Shown here piece by piece: positions 1-8,348 of a stretch of 31,958 bases of DNA (the first letter of the stretch is position 1; each line of letters starts with the position of its first letter). The stretch comes from an uncultured Clostridium sp. (lineage in GTDB: Bacteria; Bacillota; Clostridia; Lachnospirales; Lachnospiraceae): the NCBI GenBank assembly GCA_958442925.1, contig CAUCIO010000006.1, forward strand, positions 1-31,958, given 5' to 3'. The position numbers and the translations under genes were made by a program. The notes beneath the pieces were generated by a model. That model made no database searches and was not told where the DNA came from. It was given only the letters and a program-made list of their open reading frames with translations.

Positions 1-216
1 ACAGTGACTTGTCGCCAGTTTCCTAACTTGACATTCGCTCCACGGAAAACCTGCCATCTCTCAGGCAGCAACCTCTCGCTTCATTGCTATCATGCCACAG
101 CCTCTGTATCATATCATATGTTTCCTGTAATTGCAAGGGATTTTTCTACTTTTTTCGCCGATTTTTCTTTAGAAAATCGCGGCCTGTTTTTGACGTTTTT
201 GTGCAGAATGACGATG

Positions 217-420
217 TCACAGAAAAAGCACAAAATACCCGAACACAAAGGAGCAGATGATCGCTATCCCCCCGCAAATTCTTGCAAGAATGAAGTAAAA
301 TCGAGTCGGAGAGCCATCTTTGACATAGAGGAAATTTTCTATTTTCCAAACCAGATCCGGTTTTGCTATCAGAAAAACGCCAATAGCAAACATGCAGAGC
401 ACCTGCAATATTTCAACCAT
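217..420 (-). CDS. Small two-helix membrane protein, DUF6199-like
   Basis: A 67-residue protein with two hydrophobic segments: residues 3-20, and about 42-67 at the C-terminus. Between them is a short polar stretch containing W-K-I-E-N-F and V-K-D-G-S-P-T. The pattern of a helix, a Trp-containing loop, a 'PT/PS..Y..aR..G' motif and a second helix resembles the uncharacterised DUF6199 family of small Firmicute membrane proteins. The start is supported by a GGGGG-type ribosome binding site a few bases upstream (423-435 region on the minus strand). Other frames across this stretch give only low-complexity or unsupported peptides. Function is unknown; the family assignment is by eye. Confidence 0.6.
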   Translation of the reverse strand: MVEILQVLCMFAIGVFLIAKPDLVWKIENFLYVKDGSPTRFYFILARICGGIAIICSFVFGYFVLFL

Positions 421-490
421 AATTGAATCCCCCGTTAAATTGTCGTTACATGACGCCTGTCCAGTCTGCTGCTTCCTCTGAAACTATAAA

Positions 491-550
491 AGGAAGAAGA
501 GCAAACCTCCCGTACCTTTATCAGAGCAGGGAAAGTCTTCTCTTCTTCCT
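491..550 (-). terminator. Hairpin terminator downstream of the cell-wall-binding gene
   Basis: A perfect 11-bp inverted repeat (AGGAAGAAGAG at 491-501, CTCTTCTTCCT at 540-550) encloses a 38-nt loop. Read on the minus strand the second arm runs into TTTTATAG. It lies 20 bases after the stop of the gene at 570-1937, so it fits an intrinsic terminator for that gene, although the loop is long. Confidence 0.5.
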
Positions 551-569
551 TATTATAATGCCTATTTGA

Positions 570-1937
570 TTAATCCCACTCTACCGGCTCATATGGATCT
601 CTCGCGTACTCGTCGCCATTGTCAGATTCTTTATCTACCTTTACTACAATGCCGGAGTTGCTGGTTTCAAATTTTGTACCGCTGGAATCTTTCACAGTCG
701 TATCCTTCATAACCTTTCCGGATGTATTGACCAGGTAGTTCTTACCTTCTACGCGGATAACCTCGTATTTTGTTCCGTTGTCAGCCTCCTGAAGCTTTCC
801 TTTATAGAACAGGTAATTATTCTTCACACCGGTAAAGCCGCGTCCTGCCTTTCCGCCTGACTCTGTAAAGTAAAACTCGCTCTTGGTTCCGTCGCCTTCC
901 TCAATCGTCATCCGGCCCTTCTGTACAGAGCTTGTCTGCCTGTCACCGAAGTAGTAGGTCTCAAAGCCGCTGCCGCTGTTTAAATTCCGCAGCCCGTAAA
1001 CAGGGTTTCCATTCTCATCAAACAGGTAGGTAATGCCGTTGATCTTCTCCAGATCTTTCACAGAGGCATTCTCCACAGACGGGCCTACCTTAGGTTCTCC
1101 GTCGTTTCCGAAATAATACCACTGTACCTCGTCTTCCACATCGCCCTCATAATCCTCCGGCGGATAGGTGGAATACCAGCCTGTCGTCAGCTTTCCATTG
1201 TCCTGAAGATAGCGGTAATCCTTAAAGTCATCCTCATCGCCAGTCACACAGATCCAGCCGGTCTGCATCCGCCCCTCTTCGTCAAAATAATAGTTTACGC
1301 CGTCAATCTTGTATTTCTTATAACTGTCTCCGCCTGTCTCCGGCACATAGCGCTTTCCGGAGCTCTGGAAATAATACCAGTGGTGATCGTCGTCATCCTC
1401 GTAAGGACGCACATCATCATTGTCATCGTCATCTGCATCCGGATCTTCCAGATACTGCCAGCCTGTACGCATGGTTCCGTCGTCTCCCAGGTAATAGAGA
1501 TCGTCGTCTGCCCAGCCGGTCTGCATCTCTCCGTCGCTGTTAAAGTAGTACCACTTCTCTGAAATCTTCTGCCAGCTGTCTGAAGCAGCGCGGCCGTCAC
1601 TTGTAAAATAGTACCACACCTGTTTTGCATTATTATCCCAGCGGTCGCTCTTCTGGGGCAGCTTCATCCATTTTCCTGAAACCATAATACCATTGGCATC
1701 CACATAGTAATCCCCGTCCACCCAGGAATTCAGCGCCATATTGCCATTATAGTCCAGGTATCTCCAGAGCCCGTCGGCTCCCTTCTGCCATTTATTCGTC
1801 AGTTTAGAGCCGTTCGTATCGTAATAGACCCAGTTATTTCCTGATTTCTGCCAGCCAGAAGCGCCAAAGCAAACCGCCGCGCCTGCCATAGTCAGCACAA
1901 CAGAAAGAACCGCTGCGGCAATCCCTTTTCTCTTCAT
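570..1937 (-). CDS. Secreted cell-wall-binding repeat protein with acidic inserts
   Basis: A 455-residue exported protein. The start at 1937 is chosen because AGGAGG sits 8 bases upstream; an in-frame ATG six codons earlier has no such site. Residues 1-26 are a clear signal peptide (MKRKG, hydrophobic core, then C-F-G-A-S). The rest is almost entirely tandem aromatic/glycine modules of the choline-binding (CW_binding) type, with cores such as W-Y-Y-F-x-S-D-G followed by x-x-T-G-W. Roughly fourteen copies can be counted; the last few are degenerate. Several modules are interrupted by runs rich in Asp and Glu. No LPxTG anchor, catalytic domain or transmembrane helix is visible. Known members bind teichoic-acid choline or glucans; the ligand and role here are unknown. 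It has its own promoter and terminator, so it is probably monocistronic. Confidence 0.85.
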   Translation of the reverse strand: MKRKGIAAAVLSVVLTMAGAAVCFGASGWQKSGNNWVYYDTNGSKLTNKWQKGADGLWRYLDYNGNMALNSWVDGDYYVDANGIMVSGKWMKLPQKSDRWDNNAKQVWYYFTSDGRAASDSWQKISEKWYYFNSDGEMQTGWADDDLYYLGDDGTMRTGWQYLEDPDADDDDNDDVRPYEDDDDHHWYYFQSSGKRYVPETGGDSYKKYKIDGVNYYFDEEGRMQTGWICVTGDEDDFKDYRYLQDNGKLTTGWYSTYPPEDYEGDVEDEVQWYYFGNDGEPKVGPSVENASVKDLEKINGITYLFDENGNPVYGLRNLNSGSGFETYYFGDRQTSSVQKGRMTIEEGDGTKSEFYFTESGGKAGRGFTGVKNNYLFYKGKLQEADNGTKYEVIRVEGKNYLVNTSGKVMKDTTVKDSSGTKFETSNSGIVVKVDKESDNGDEYARDPYEPVEWD

Positions 1938-1978
1938 TTCTGCTCCTCCTATCAATTCCGCTTATACTCCTATGTATC

Positions 1979-2007
1979 ATTCTAACAAGAGCAGGTAAAA
2001 TATTCAA
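1979..2007 (-). promoter_or_regulatory. Promoter of the cell-wall-binding protein gene
   Basis: On the minus strand TTGAAT (2002-2007) and TAGAAT (1979-1984) are separated by exactly 17 bases, and a TG one base before the -10 box makes it an extended -10. The predicted start lies about 35 bases upstream of the ATG at 1937. Confidence 0.6.
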
Positions 2008-2086
2008 GCAAAATAATCTTTCAATTCTATTACGAAATTCCGCCTGGCAGTCTCCCTTCGTGTGCCGCAGTTTCGGAAACAAACCT

Positions 2087-2115
2087 TTGACACCTGTCCC
2101 GCAGCCATATATAAT
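2087..2115 (+). promoter_or_regulatory. Consensus sigma-A promoter of the methyltransferase gene
   Basis: TTGACA (2087-2092) and TATAAT (2110-2115) are both perfect consensus with a 17-base spacer. The predicted transcript starts near 2122, leaving an AT-rich leader of about 90 bases before the ATG at 2213. It diverges from the promoter at 1979-2007. Confidence 0.75.
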
Positions 2116-2212
2116 ATCACATGTGAACAACGAACTATATTATATATAGAAGAAACCAGTTTCATTATCTTGTTTTTTCAACCGAATGATAAAAAGAAAG
2201 GATCATAATACT

Positions 2213-3073
2213 ATGTGGATAGCTGATGGCTGGAAGGATTATGAAGTATTAGACTGCTCCAAAGGGGAAAAGCTGGAGCGATGGGGAAAATATCTGCTGG
2301 TCAGGCCGGATCCTCAGGTTATCTGGGATACGCCTAAGAAAAATAAGGGCTGGAAACGTATGAACGGCCATTATCACAGAAGCACCAAGGGAGGCGGAGA
2401 ATGGGAATTCTTCGATCTGCCGGAGCAGTGGAGCATTCATTACAAGGAGCTGACTTTTAATTTAAAGCCCTTCAGCTTCAAACACACAGGTCTGTTCCCG
2501 GAGCAGGCCACGAACTGGGACTGGTTCGGCGATAAAATCAGAAAAGCAGGACGTCCGGTTAAGGTTCTGAACCTGTTCGCCTATACAGGAGGCGCGACTC
2601 TGGCTGCCGCCAAGGCCGGCGCTCATGTAACCCATGTGGACGCTTCCAAGGGCATGGTGGCCTGGGGCAAGGAAAACGCCCGTTCCTCCGGTCTGTCTGA
2701 AGCTCCGATCCGCTGGATTGTAGACGACTGCGTCAAGTTCGTAGAGCGGGAAATCCGCCGCGGAAACCACTATGACGGAATTATCATGGATCCGCCTTCC
2801 TATGGAAGAGGACCCAAAGGAGAGATCTGGAAAATCGAGGAATCAATCCACCCGTTTGTACAGCTGTGCGCCAGGCTGCTGTCAGATCAGCCCTTATTTT
2901 ACCTGATCAATTCCTACACTACAGGACTGGCTCCGGCCGTCCTCACCTATATGCTTTCCACAGAACTGGTGCCGAAGTTCGGCGGTTCTGTCCGTTCTGA
3001 GGAAATCGGACTTCCTGTTACAGACAGCGGTCTGGTACTGCCCTGCGGCGCTTCCGGACGCTGGGAGGCATAA
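2213..3073 (+). CDS. Class I SAM-dependent methyltransferase, RlmI-like (COG1092 type)
   Basis: A 286-residue Rossmann-fold methyltransferase. The start at 2213 is preferred over an ATG nine codons upstream because AAAGGA (2197-2202) lies 10 bases before it, while the earlier ATG has no ribosome binding site. Motif I is N-L-F-A-Y-T-G-G (residues 120-127), the acidic residue after strand 2 is in V-D-A-S (142-145), and the catalytic-loop motif is D-P-P-S-Y-G-R-G (193-200). These match the Methyltrans_SAM family that includes the 23S rRNA m5C methyltransferase RlmI, but the N-terminal PUA domain of RlmI is absent. An rRNA or other RNA substrate is therefore likely by family only. The gene is monocistronic, flanked by a consensus promoter and a terminator. 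Confidence 0.85.
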   Translation: MWIADGWKDYEVLDCSKGEKLERWGKYLLVRPDPQVIWDTPKKNKGWKRMNGHYHRSTKGGGEWEFFDLPEQWSIHYKELTFNLKPFSFKHTGLFPEQATNWDWFGDKIRKAGRPVKVLNLFAYTGGATLAAAKAGAHVTHVDASKGMVAWGKENARSSGLSEAPIRWIVDDCVKFVEREIRRGNHYDGIIMDPPSYGRGPKGEIWKIEESIHPFVQLCARLLSDQPLFYLINSYTTGLAPAVLTYMLSTELVPKFGGSVRSEEIGLPVTDSGLVLPCGASGRWEA

Positions 3074-3105
3074 TAAGGAGCTGGTAATTCATATTTTCAG
3101 CAGAA

Positions 3106-3151
3106 ACAGCCCATTCAAGTATATCAATCCCTTGAATGAGCTGTTTTTTTT
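3106..3151 (+). terminator. Intrinsic terminator after the methyltransferase
   Basis: Arms ACAGCCCATTCAAG (3106-3119) and CTTGAATGAGCTGT (3130-3143 region) pair with one mismatch and are followed by eight T residues. It sits between converging genes; on the minus strand the T-tract is weak, so it may end transcription of the acyltransferase gene less efficiently. Confidence 0.8.
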
Positions 3152-3160
3152 GACGCCATT

Positions 3161-4273
3161 TTACCGGCCTCCATTTATCAGACGCCAGAATGGACCTGCA
3201 TGTTTTTTCAGGAATTCTCCCGCCTTCCAGGATACCACAACACAGACAACAGGAATGGCCAGATAAACCAGAAGCGCCGTCACCGCCGTGTGGGGGAGAA
3301 CCATTGCCGCTATTTTATTCATTCCTCTGGCCAGAATAAAATGAATTGCATACAGGAAAAAACCGTATTTCATCCACTCCCTGGCCTCTGGAAGCCTTGT
3401 TCCAGATACTGCCGCCCAGAGCGTAACAGGAACTGTAAACCGGTACAGCACAGTCTCCAGGACAGAATGGCGCACTGTTATTCCCTGATAAAAATATACC
3501 GCCAGGACAAGCCCCACTGCCGCCGCAAGCAGCCTCAGCCATAGCTCCCAGTGGTCTGTCCTCTCTCTGCCCTCTTTCTTCCTGCCTGTCCCCTCTCTGT
3601 TCCAGACCTCCTCCAAAAGCCAGCTTCCATGAATAGCTCCGTAGGCTGCAGCGCTGTAGTAAAACAGCGCGTCCATATTTATGATCGGAAGACTGATCTG
3701 CTCCCTGATACAGTAAAGCTCCAGAAAAATCGCTGCCAGTCCGACAAGCTTATGTTTCAGAACCAGGTAAATCAGCGGGGATATGGCAATCAGGAAAATC
3801 AGCTGATACATATACCAGAACACTGGATTATAGGTAAAATGAAGCACTGCCTCCGCCATAGACGGAATACTGAGCTCCACGGCTGTTTTATCAGAAAGCC
3901 CGGCCAGAAATGGGATCTTTCCTGCCAGAGCGTAGCCTGCATAATAAAAGAAGTTCCACAGAAGATAGGGAATCAGCACTGTTCTGATTCTCCGTTCCAT
4001 CTTAGGGGCTATATCCCGAAAGGTGCAGTTCCGGTAAAACTGGTAGGCGGAAATCATAAAAAATCCTGGTACAGCCACTGGCCCCAGAACATCTGCCAGC
4101 AAGTATTCAAATGCCCATACTGCCTGTTCTCCCAGAGAGGAGGCCGGCAGGGTCAGAAACATATCTGCATTATAGCTGTGAATCATTACCACCATCAGAC
4201 TGAAAAAAAAGGCGGCAAAGCACACCTTGTTGCGAAACTGCTTTTCACTCAAATTTGCGTTCTCCTTATCCAT
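3161..4273 (-). CDS. Acyltransferase-3 family membrane protein
   Basis: A 370-residue polytopic membrane protein with about ten hydrophobic segments. The first helix carries the His of the acyltransferase-3 fold (M-V-V-M-I-H-S-Y, H32), followed by a second helix with G-F-F-M-I-S-A-Y. Proteins of this family (OafA, WecH and relatives) move acetyl or other acyl groups from the cytoplasm onto surface glycans or peptidoglycan. The acceptor cannot be told from the sequence. The gene is the last of a five-gene run, 26 bases after the CPBP protease gene, with A-A-A-G-G about nine bases before the ATG. A highly charged cytoplasmic loop near residues 225-245 separates two helix groups. Confidence 0.8.
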   Translation of the reverse strand: MDKENANLSEKQFRNKVCFAAFFFSLMVVMIHSYNADMFLTLPASSLGEQAVWAFEYLLADVLGPVAVPGFFMISAYQFYRNCTFRDIAPKMERRIRTVLIPYLLWNFFYYAGYALAGKIPFLAGLSDKTAVELSIPSMAEAVLHFTYNPVFWYMYQLIFLIAISPLIYLVLKHKLVGLAAIFLELYCIREQISLPIINMDALFYYSAAAYGAIHGSWLLEEVWNREGTGRKKEGRERTDHWELWLRLLAAAVGLVLAVYFYQGITVRHSVLETVLYRFTVPVTLWAAVSGTRLPEAREWMKYGFFLYAIHFILARGMNKIAAMVLPHTAVTALLVYLAIPVVCVVVSWKAGEFLKKHAGPFWRLINGGR

Positions 4274-4299
4274 GACGCCAGCCTTTGCATGCGCTGACG

Positions 4300-5136
4300 C
4301 TAATTTCTTTTTTTACAAAGGCAAAGCAAAATCACAGCTGCCAGAAGGAGCGCAGTCCCGGTCTGCAAAAGCAGAACCGTCCTGCTGCCTGCAAGCCACT
4401 CTCCATAATGAACCATTTCCAGCAGGACTGCCGAACTGTTGGCAGCTGCATGAACGATAACAGAAGCGGTCAGAGTTCCTGTACACTGGTACAGACAGGC
4501 CAGAAGAAGGCCTAAAAGCCCTGCATAGATCCCCTGCAGCAGACGTCCGTGGTACAGGCCAAACAACACAGAAGACATAAGGGCAGCTCCCAGACATCCC
4601 AGGTGTTTTTCCTCTCTCAGAGTCCCGTATAAAGCTCTTCGAAAGAGAAATTCTTCCACAAAAGGGATGATGCATCCAGTGCAGAGAAAAGCTGTCATCA
4701 ATGAAAAAACGCGGACTGACGCTGGCTGAATTTCTGAGCCCATCGCTTCTGCTGCCGCACCTGCCCCGAAAGCTGAAACTCCCGCCAGCACGTTTCCAAG
4801 CAGAAATATCAGCCCGCTGCCGCCCAGGCAGCAGCAGATACCCAGAATCATCAACAGAAGAAAACGGCCTGGCTCTCGCCGAGCATTCCGGCGTTGCTTC
4901 CTGCCGCTGCCTTTCTCTTCCCCTCTGTCATACCATTTCCAGAACAGCGCCGACGCCGCCAGACCTGCAGCTGCATTGGCCCAGGGAAGCACTGTGTTCC
5001 ATTCCAGAAAAGACGCCCAGGGCCAGCTCTGTGAAACTGCTGAACTGATCCCTGAAAGGCCCCAGAGAGCCAGTTCTGTAAGAATTCCATATACTGCCAG
5101 AGGCAGAAACGCTCTAAGAAGCAGATTTCCCCTCAT
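4300..5136 (-). CDS. CPBP-family intramembrane metalloprotease
   Basis: A 278-residue membrane protein with about seven helices. The CPBP (Abi/CAAX-protease-like) signature is present: E-E-F-L-F-R-R (E161, E162, R166), G-L-Y-H-G (H196) and V-H-A-A-A-N (H229, N233). These are the family's metal-binding and catalytic positions, so the enzyme is expected to be active. The family includes prenyl-protein endoproteases and bacteriocin-immunity proteins; the substrate here is unknown. The start codon overlaps the stop of the upstream gene by one base (TGATG), implying translational coupling to the isoamylase-like/subtilase fusion. Two proteolytic proteins are therefore made from adjacent coupled cistrons. 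Confidence 0.85.
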   Translation of the reverse strand: MRGNLLLRAFLPLAVYGILTELALWGLSGISSAVSQSWPWASFLEWNTVLPWANAAAGLAASALFWKWYDRGEEKGSGRKQRRNARREPGRFLLLMILGICCCLGGSGLIFLLGNVLAGVSAFGAGAAAEAMGSEIQPASVRVFSLMTAFLCTGCIIPFVEEFLFRRALYGTLREEKHLGCLGAALMSSVLFGLYHGRLLQGIYAGLLGLLLACLYQCTGTLTASVIVHAAANSSAVLLEMVHYGEWLAGSRTVLLLQTGTALLLAAVILLCLCKKRN

Positions 5137-8100
5137 CAGGCCTTCCCTGCCAGTTCCATGGCTTTTCCCACATCCAGCATTCCTGCTGTGGCAGTCTTTC
5201 CCTCCATAGCGCTGTTTTTCTCTGCGGAAGACAGGAGAATTTCACGGATTTTTTCTGTGGTTAAATCTGGTCTGGCTGATTTTATCAGGGCAGCGGCCCC
5301 TGACACCATAGGCGCAGCCATGGAGGTTCCGCTCATGTAGGCATACTGATTATTGGAAATGGTACTCAAAATGTATTTGCCGGGAGCAGCCAGATCCACT
5401 GCCCCTCCTCCATAATTGGAGCTGGGTTCCAGATTTCCGTCCAGACGCATACTGGCTACGGAAATAATATTTTCCAGGTCAAAAGCAGCCGGGTAGACAG
5501 GCTTTTCATCCAGATTGATTCCCGTCCCTTCCTTATCTCCGTTTCCTGCAGCCACCACAAACAGCATCTTGGAATTTTTCATGGTATCGTAAAGCTCCTG
5601 ATTAAATTTTCCTGTTCCGAAGCTGAGATTGCAGATGGAAGCGCCCTGAGCCTCCGCATAGCGGACAGCTTTTGCCACATTTTCCGGGGTTCCGATGCCA
5701 TCCTTAGTTCCCAGCACCTTTAAGGGCATGATTTTCACATAACCAGGATCGCAGATTCCGGTTATGCCGACTCCATTTTTCCCCGCCGCAATGGTTCCTG
5801 CAGAATGGGTTCCATGATTATCTTCGCTTCCCTGATACAGGTTTCCGTTTCCGGAGTAGAAATTCCAGCCATGTACATCGTCTGCAAAGCCATTTTTGTC
5901 ATTGTCAATTCCGTCCCCGGCAACCTCTCCCCCATTCGTCCAGATACTGTTCTTCAGGTCTTCGTGATCCAGCTGAACTCCTGTGTCAATCACCGCCACC
6001 ACCACCTGGCTTTTGCTCTCCAGGGCATCATAGGACTGCCTGGCCGGAGTCAGGTTAATATCCATGCCAGCCCTGGCAAAGGTAGTCACTCTCCCTTCCG
6101 TCTCAGGACCGTAGGCGGAGCTGTCCTGACTGTCGGAAAGATGTCCCGGCATGGTAGAATTCATATTTTGATTTCCAGTCACCAGGCGGAACTGGCCGTT
6201 ATTTAAGAAAGCCCACTGATAGCTGTTATAAGGATCTCCCTGGCCGTAGGCGGGAGTCCCCGGCCCTGCCGCAAAAGCTGTAACAGACCCGCCAAAGGGA
6301 TTTCCACCGGATAGGGAGAGAGCTGCAGAGGTGAGAACAGCCGCCGCCCCCTTTGCCAGCTTCTTCCCTGACTTTTTATCTGTTTTTTTATCTGACTTCT
6401 TCCCTGTTTTTTTTCCGTTTTTCTCCGGCTCAGAATCCTTCAGTCCGATAAACACTACAATGGTCCTGGACGGAACTAGAAACTGCTTCTGCTGCTCCAG
6501 GCACGGTTCCTTTCCCTCCTCATAAATGCCGTTTTTCTCCTTGTCATCTGTATTAAAGGCCAGATGCCATTTCATTCCTTTCGGAAGTCTGGGAAGGGCA
6601 AATTCATGGGGCTCCCAGTGCATGTTGTAGGCCACGAAAAAGAAGTCGTCGCTGCTTCCATCCGGCTTTCTGGCGTAGTTTCCGCAGTACATGATACCTA
6701 ACTGCCTGCGGAAATTCTCAAATTCCGGACACCAGGCCTTGACTCCGTGATAGGAGACATCGGGATGGCCGCAGACCAGATAGTCCATTCCCATGGGCTC
6801 CTGAGGCATGTGGAACACAGGATGCTTTTTTCGGAAGGCAATAACCTGCTTTGTGAATTCAAACAGCTCTCTGTTTGTCTCCAGAAGTCTCCAGTCCAGC
6901 CATGAAACAGCGTTATCCTGACAGTAGGAATTATTATTTCCGCCCTTTGAAGCGCCGAATTCGTCTCCTGCCAGCAGAAGAGGCGTACCCTGGCTCAGAA
7001 ACAGGATCAGAAGTGCGTTGCGCAGCTGTTTCTGACGCATATTCACTACCTTTTTTTTGCGGCTTGGCCCCTCCACACCGCAGTTCCAGGTGTAGTTCCA
7101 GGCGCTTCCGTCCTGATTATTTTCTCCGTTGGCCTCGTTGTGCTTCATCTCATAGGAGACAGAATCCATCAGGGTAAAGCCGTTGGAATGGGCCATATAG
7201 TTGACTACTCCCCTATGTTTCGGGTTTCTCCTGCTTCTGAAAATCAGACCGTTCATCTGATCCTCATCCCCTTTCAGGAGACGCCTCATATCCACCAGAA
7301 AGCCGTCATTATATTCAGCCAGATGGCGTCCCTTCTCCTGCCTTCCTCTTTCAGCGCCATTCTCCTCCCAATAAGAGGCAAACAGCTTTGTTCTGGAAAG
7401 CCATGGATCATCTGCAAGGGACGGACAGGAGGAAATTCCTGTCAGATGTACGCCGTCCACATGATACTCCCGCACCCAGAACCGCACCGCCTCACTGATA
7501 AAGGCAGGGCTTTCCTTTCCAGTAAAATACAGCTCAACGATCAGCTCCAGCCCGTTTTTGTGAAGCTCTTTGACCAGATCCTTAAATTCCTCAGAAGGAT
7601 TCTTTTTTCCAGGCTTTCCTCCTGCATAGGAAGCTTTAGGAGCAAACAGGAATCCCGGTCCATAGCCCCAGTAGTTGAGCTTTCCTGTAGGCTCCTCCGA
7701 ACCATAGGGATTGCCGTCTGAGCCGTCAGGCATCATAACCTCCTCAAACTCATTCGGAGGCATCAGCTCCAGGGAGGTAACGCCCAGCTCCTTAAAATAT
7801 GGAATTTTGTCCCGGATTGCCCGAAAGGTTCCCGGCCGGCCCGCCGTCTTATCTTTCCGATCCGTTCCTGCCGGTCCCATGGTAAGGCCCCTGGTGTGGA
7901 TTCGGTACAGGATCATATCCTCATAGGGAATCTGAAGAGGCTTATCATCCTCCCAGTCAAAATAGGGAAGCTCAAAGGGGGTTCGCAGCGGATTTTTCAC
8001 ATGGGACAGGTCTCCCCATGTCTCCCGTCCTGTAAACGTCCTGCCAAAGGGATCCGGACATTCTGTCCCATCACAGAGCAGAGAGTAGGAGAGTCCGGAA

Positions 8101-8342
8101 AAATCCTCGCCTAAAATCCTGATTGTATACATATTTCCAAGTCTTGAACGCTCCGGAAAGGGAAACACTCTCTTTTTTTCTTTTCCTCCAGACATCTCAA
8201 ACACAGCCAGGCTTACACTCTCTCCCTCCGCCATGGTGCAGATGTGGAAGCCTCCCTCCGTCTTAACGGCTCCTGGCGGAAAATATCCCGGCATGCCTTC
8301 TGCTGCAGCAAGTTTTTCTATCTTCACGTTACACTCTCCCAT
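5136..8342 (-). CDS. Fusion of a catalytically dead GH13 isoamylase-like domain with a subtilisin-like S8 protease
   Basis: 1068 residues, uninterrupted. Residues 1-635 resemble GlgX/isoamylase-type GH13 enzymes: an N-terminal CBM48-like beta region to about 125, then a barrel carrying the family block K-H-N-E-A-N-G-E-N-N (400-409). All three GH13 catalytic acids appear replaced: the nucleophile position in D-G-V-H-L-T is T301, the acid/base position in F-A-S-Y-W is S323, and the transition-state Asp in S-N-G-F-T-L is N387. Region I (V-Y-N-H) is also lost. Residues 636-664 are a Lys-rich linker, and 661-692 read like a signal peptide ending A-F-A-A. Residues 775-1060 are an S8 subtilase with an intact triad (D786, H843, S1007) and oxyanion Asn934. 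The start may instead be GTG at 8327, which has a better ribosome binding site (GGGAG, 8 bases away). It lies 6 bases after the ABC-F gene and is coupled to the CPBP gene. Function unknown. Confidence 0.85.
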   Translation of the reverse strand: MGECNVKIEKLAAAEGMPGYFPPGAVKTEGGFHICTMAEGESVSLAVFEMSGGKEKKRVFPFPERSRLGNMYTIRILGEDFSGLSYSLLCDGTECPDPFGRTFTGRETWGDLSHVKNPLRTPFELPYFDWEDDKPLQIPYEDMILYRIHTRGLTMGPAGTDRKDKTAGRPGTFRAIRDKIPYFKELGVTSLELMPPNEFEEVMMPDGSDGNPYGSEEPTGKLNYWGYGPGFLFAPKASYAGGKPGKKNPSEEFKDLVKELHKNGLELIVELYFTGKESPAFISEAVRFWVREYHVDGVHLTGISSCPSLADDPWLSRTKLFASYWEENGAERGRQEKGRHLAEYNDGFLVDMRRLLKGDEDQMNGLIFRSRRNPKHRGVVNYMAHSNGFTLMDSVSYEMKHNEANGENNQDGSAWNYTWNCGVEGPSRKKKVVNMRQKQLRNALLILFLSQGTPLLLAGDEFGASKGGNNNSYCQDNAVSWLDWRLLETNRELFEFTKQVIAFRKKHPVFHMPQEPMGMDYLVCGHPDVSYHGVKAWCPEFENFRRQLGIMYCGNYARKPDGSSDDFFFVAYNMHWEPHEFALPRLPKGMKWHLAFNTDDKEKNGIYEEGKEPCLEQQKQFLVPSRTIVVFIGLKDSEPEKNGKKTGKKSDKKTDKKSGKKLAKGAAAVLTSAALSLSGGNPFGGSVTAFAAGPGTPAYGQGDPYNSYQWAFLNNGQFRLVTGNQNMNSTMPGHLSDSQDSSAYGPETEGRVTTFARAGMDINLTPARQSYDALESKSQVVVAVIDTGVQLDHEDLKNSIWTNGGEVAGDGIDNDKNGFADDVHGWNFYSGNGNLYQGSEDNHGTHSAGTIAAGKNGVGITGICDPGYVKIMPLKVLGTKDGIGTPENVAKAVRYAEAQGASICNLSFGTGKFNQELYDTMKNSKMLFVVAAGNGDKEGTGINLDEKPVYPAAFDLENIISVASMRLDGNLEPSSNYGGGAVDLAAPGKYILSTISNNQYAYMSGTSMAAPMVSGAAALIKSARPDLTTEKIREILLSSAEKNSAMEGKTATAGMLDVGKAMELAGKA

Positions 8343-8348
8343 CCCGTC

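Noticed and set aside
4..426. 140-codon open frame on the plus strand at the left edge
   Set aside because: Low-complexity, Cys/Ser/Phe-rich translation with no ribosome binding site; it lies opposite the better supported small membrane protein gene.
5136..8342. The fusion as an assembly error or frameshift artefact
   Set aside because: The frame is continuous across the joint with coherent residues on both sides and a typical linker. The A runs leave a small chance of an indel, so this is noted in the findings but not taken as the explanation.
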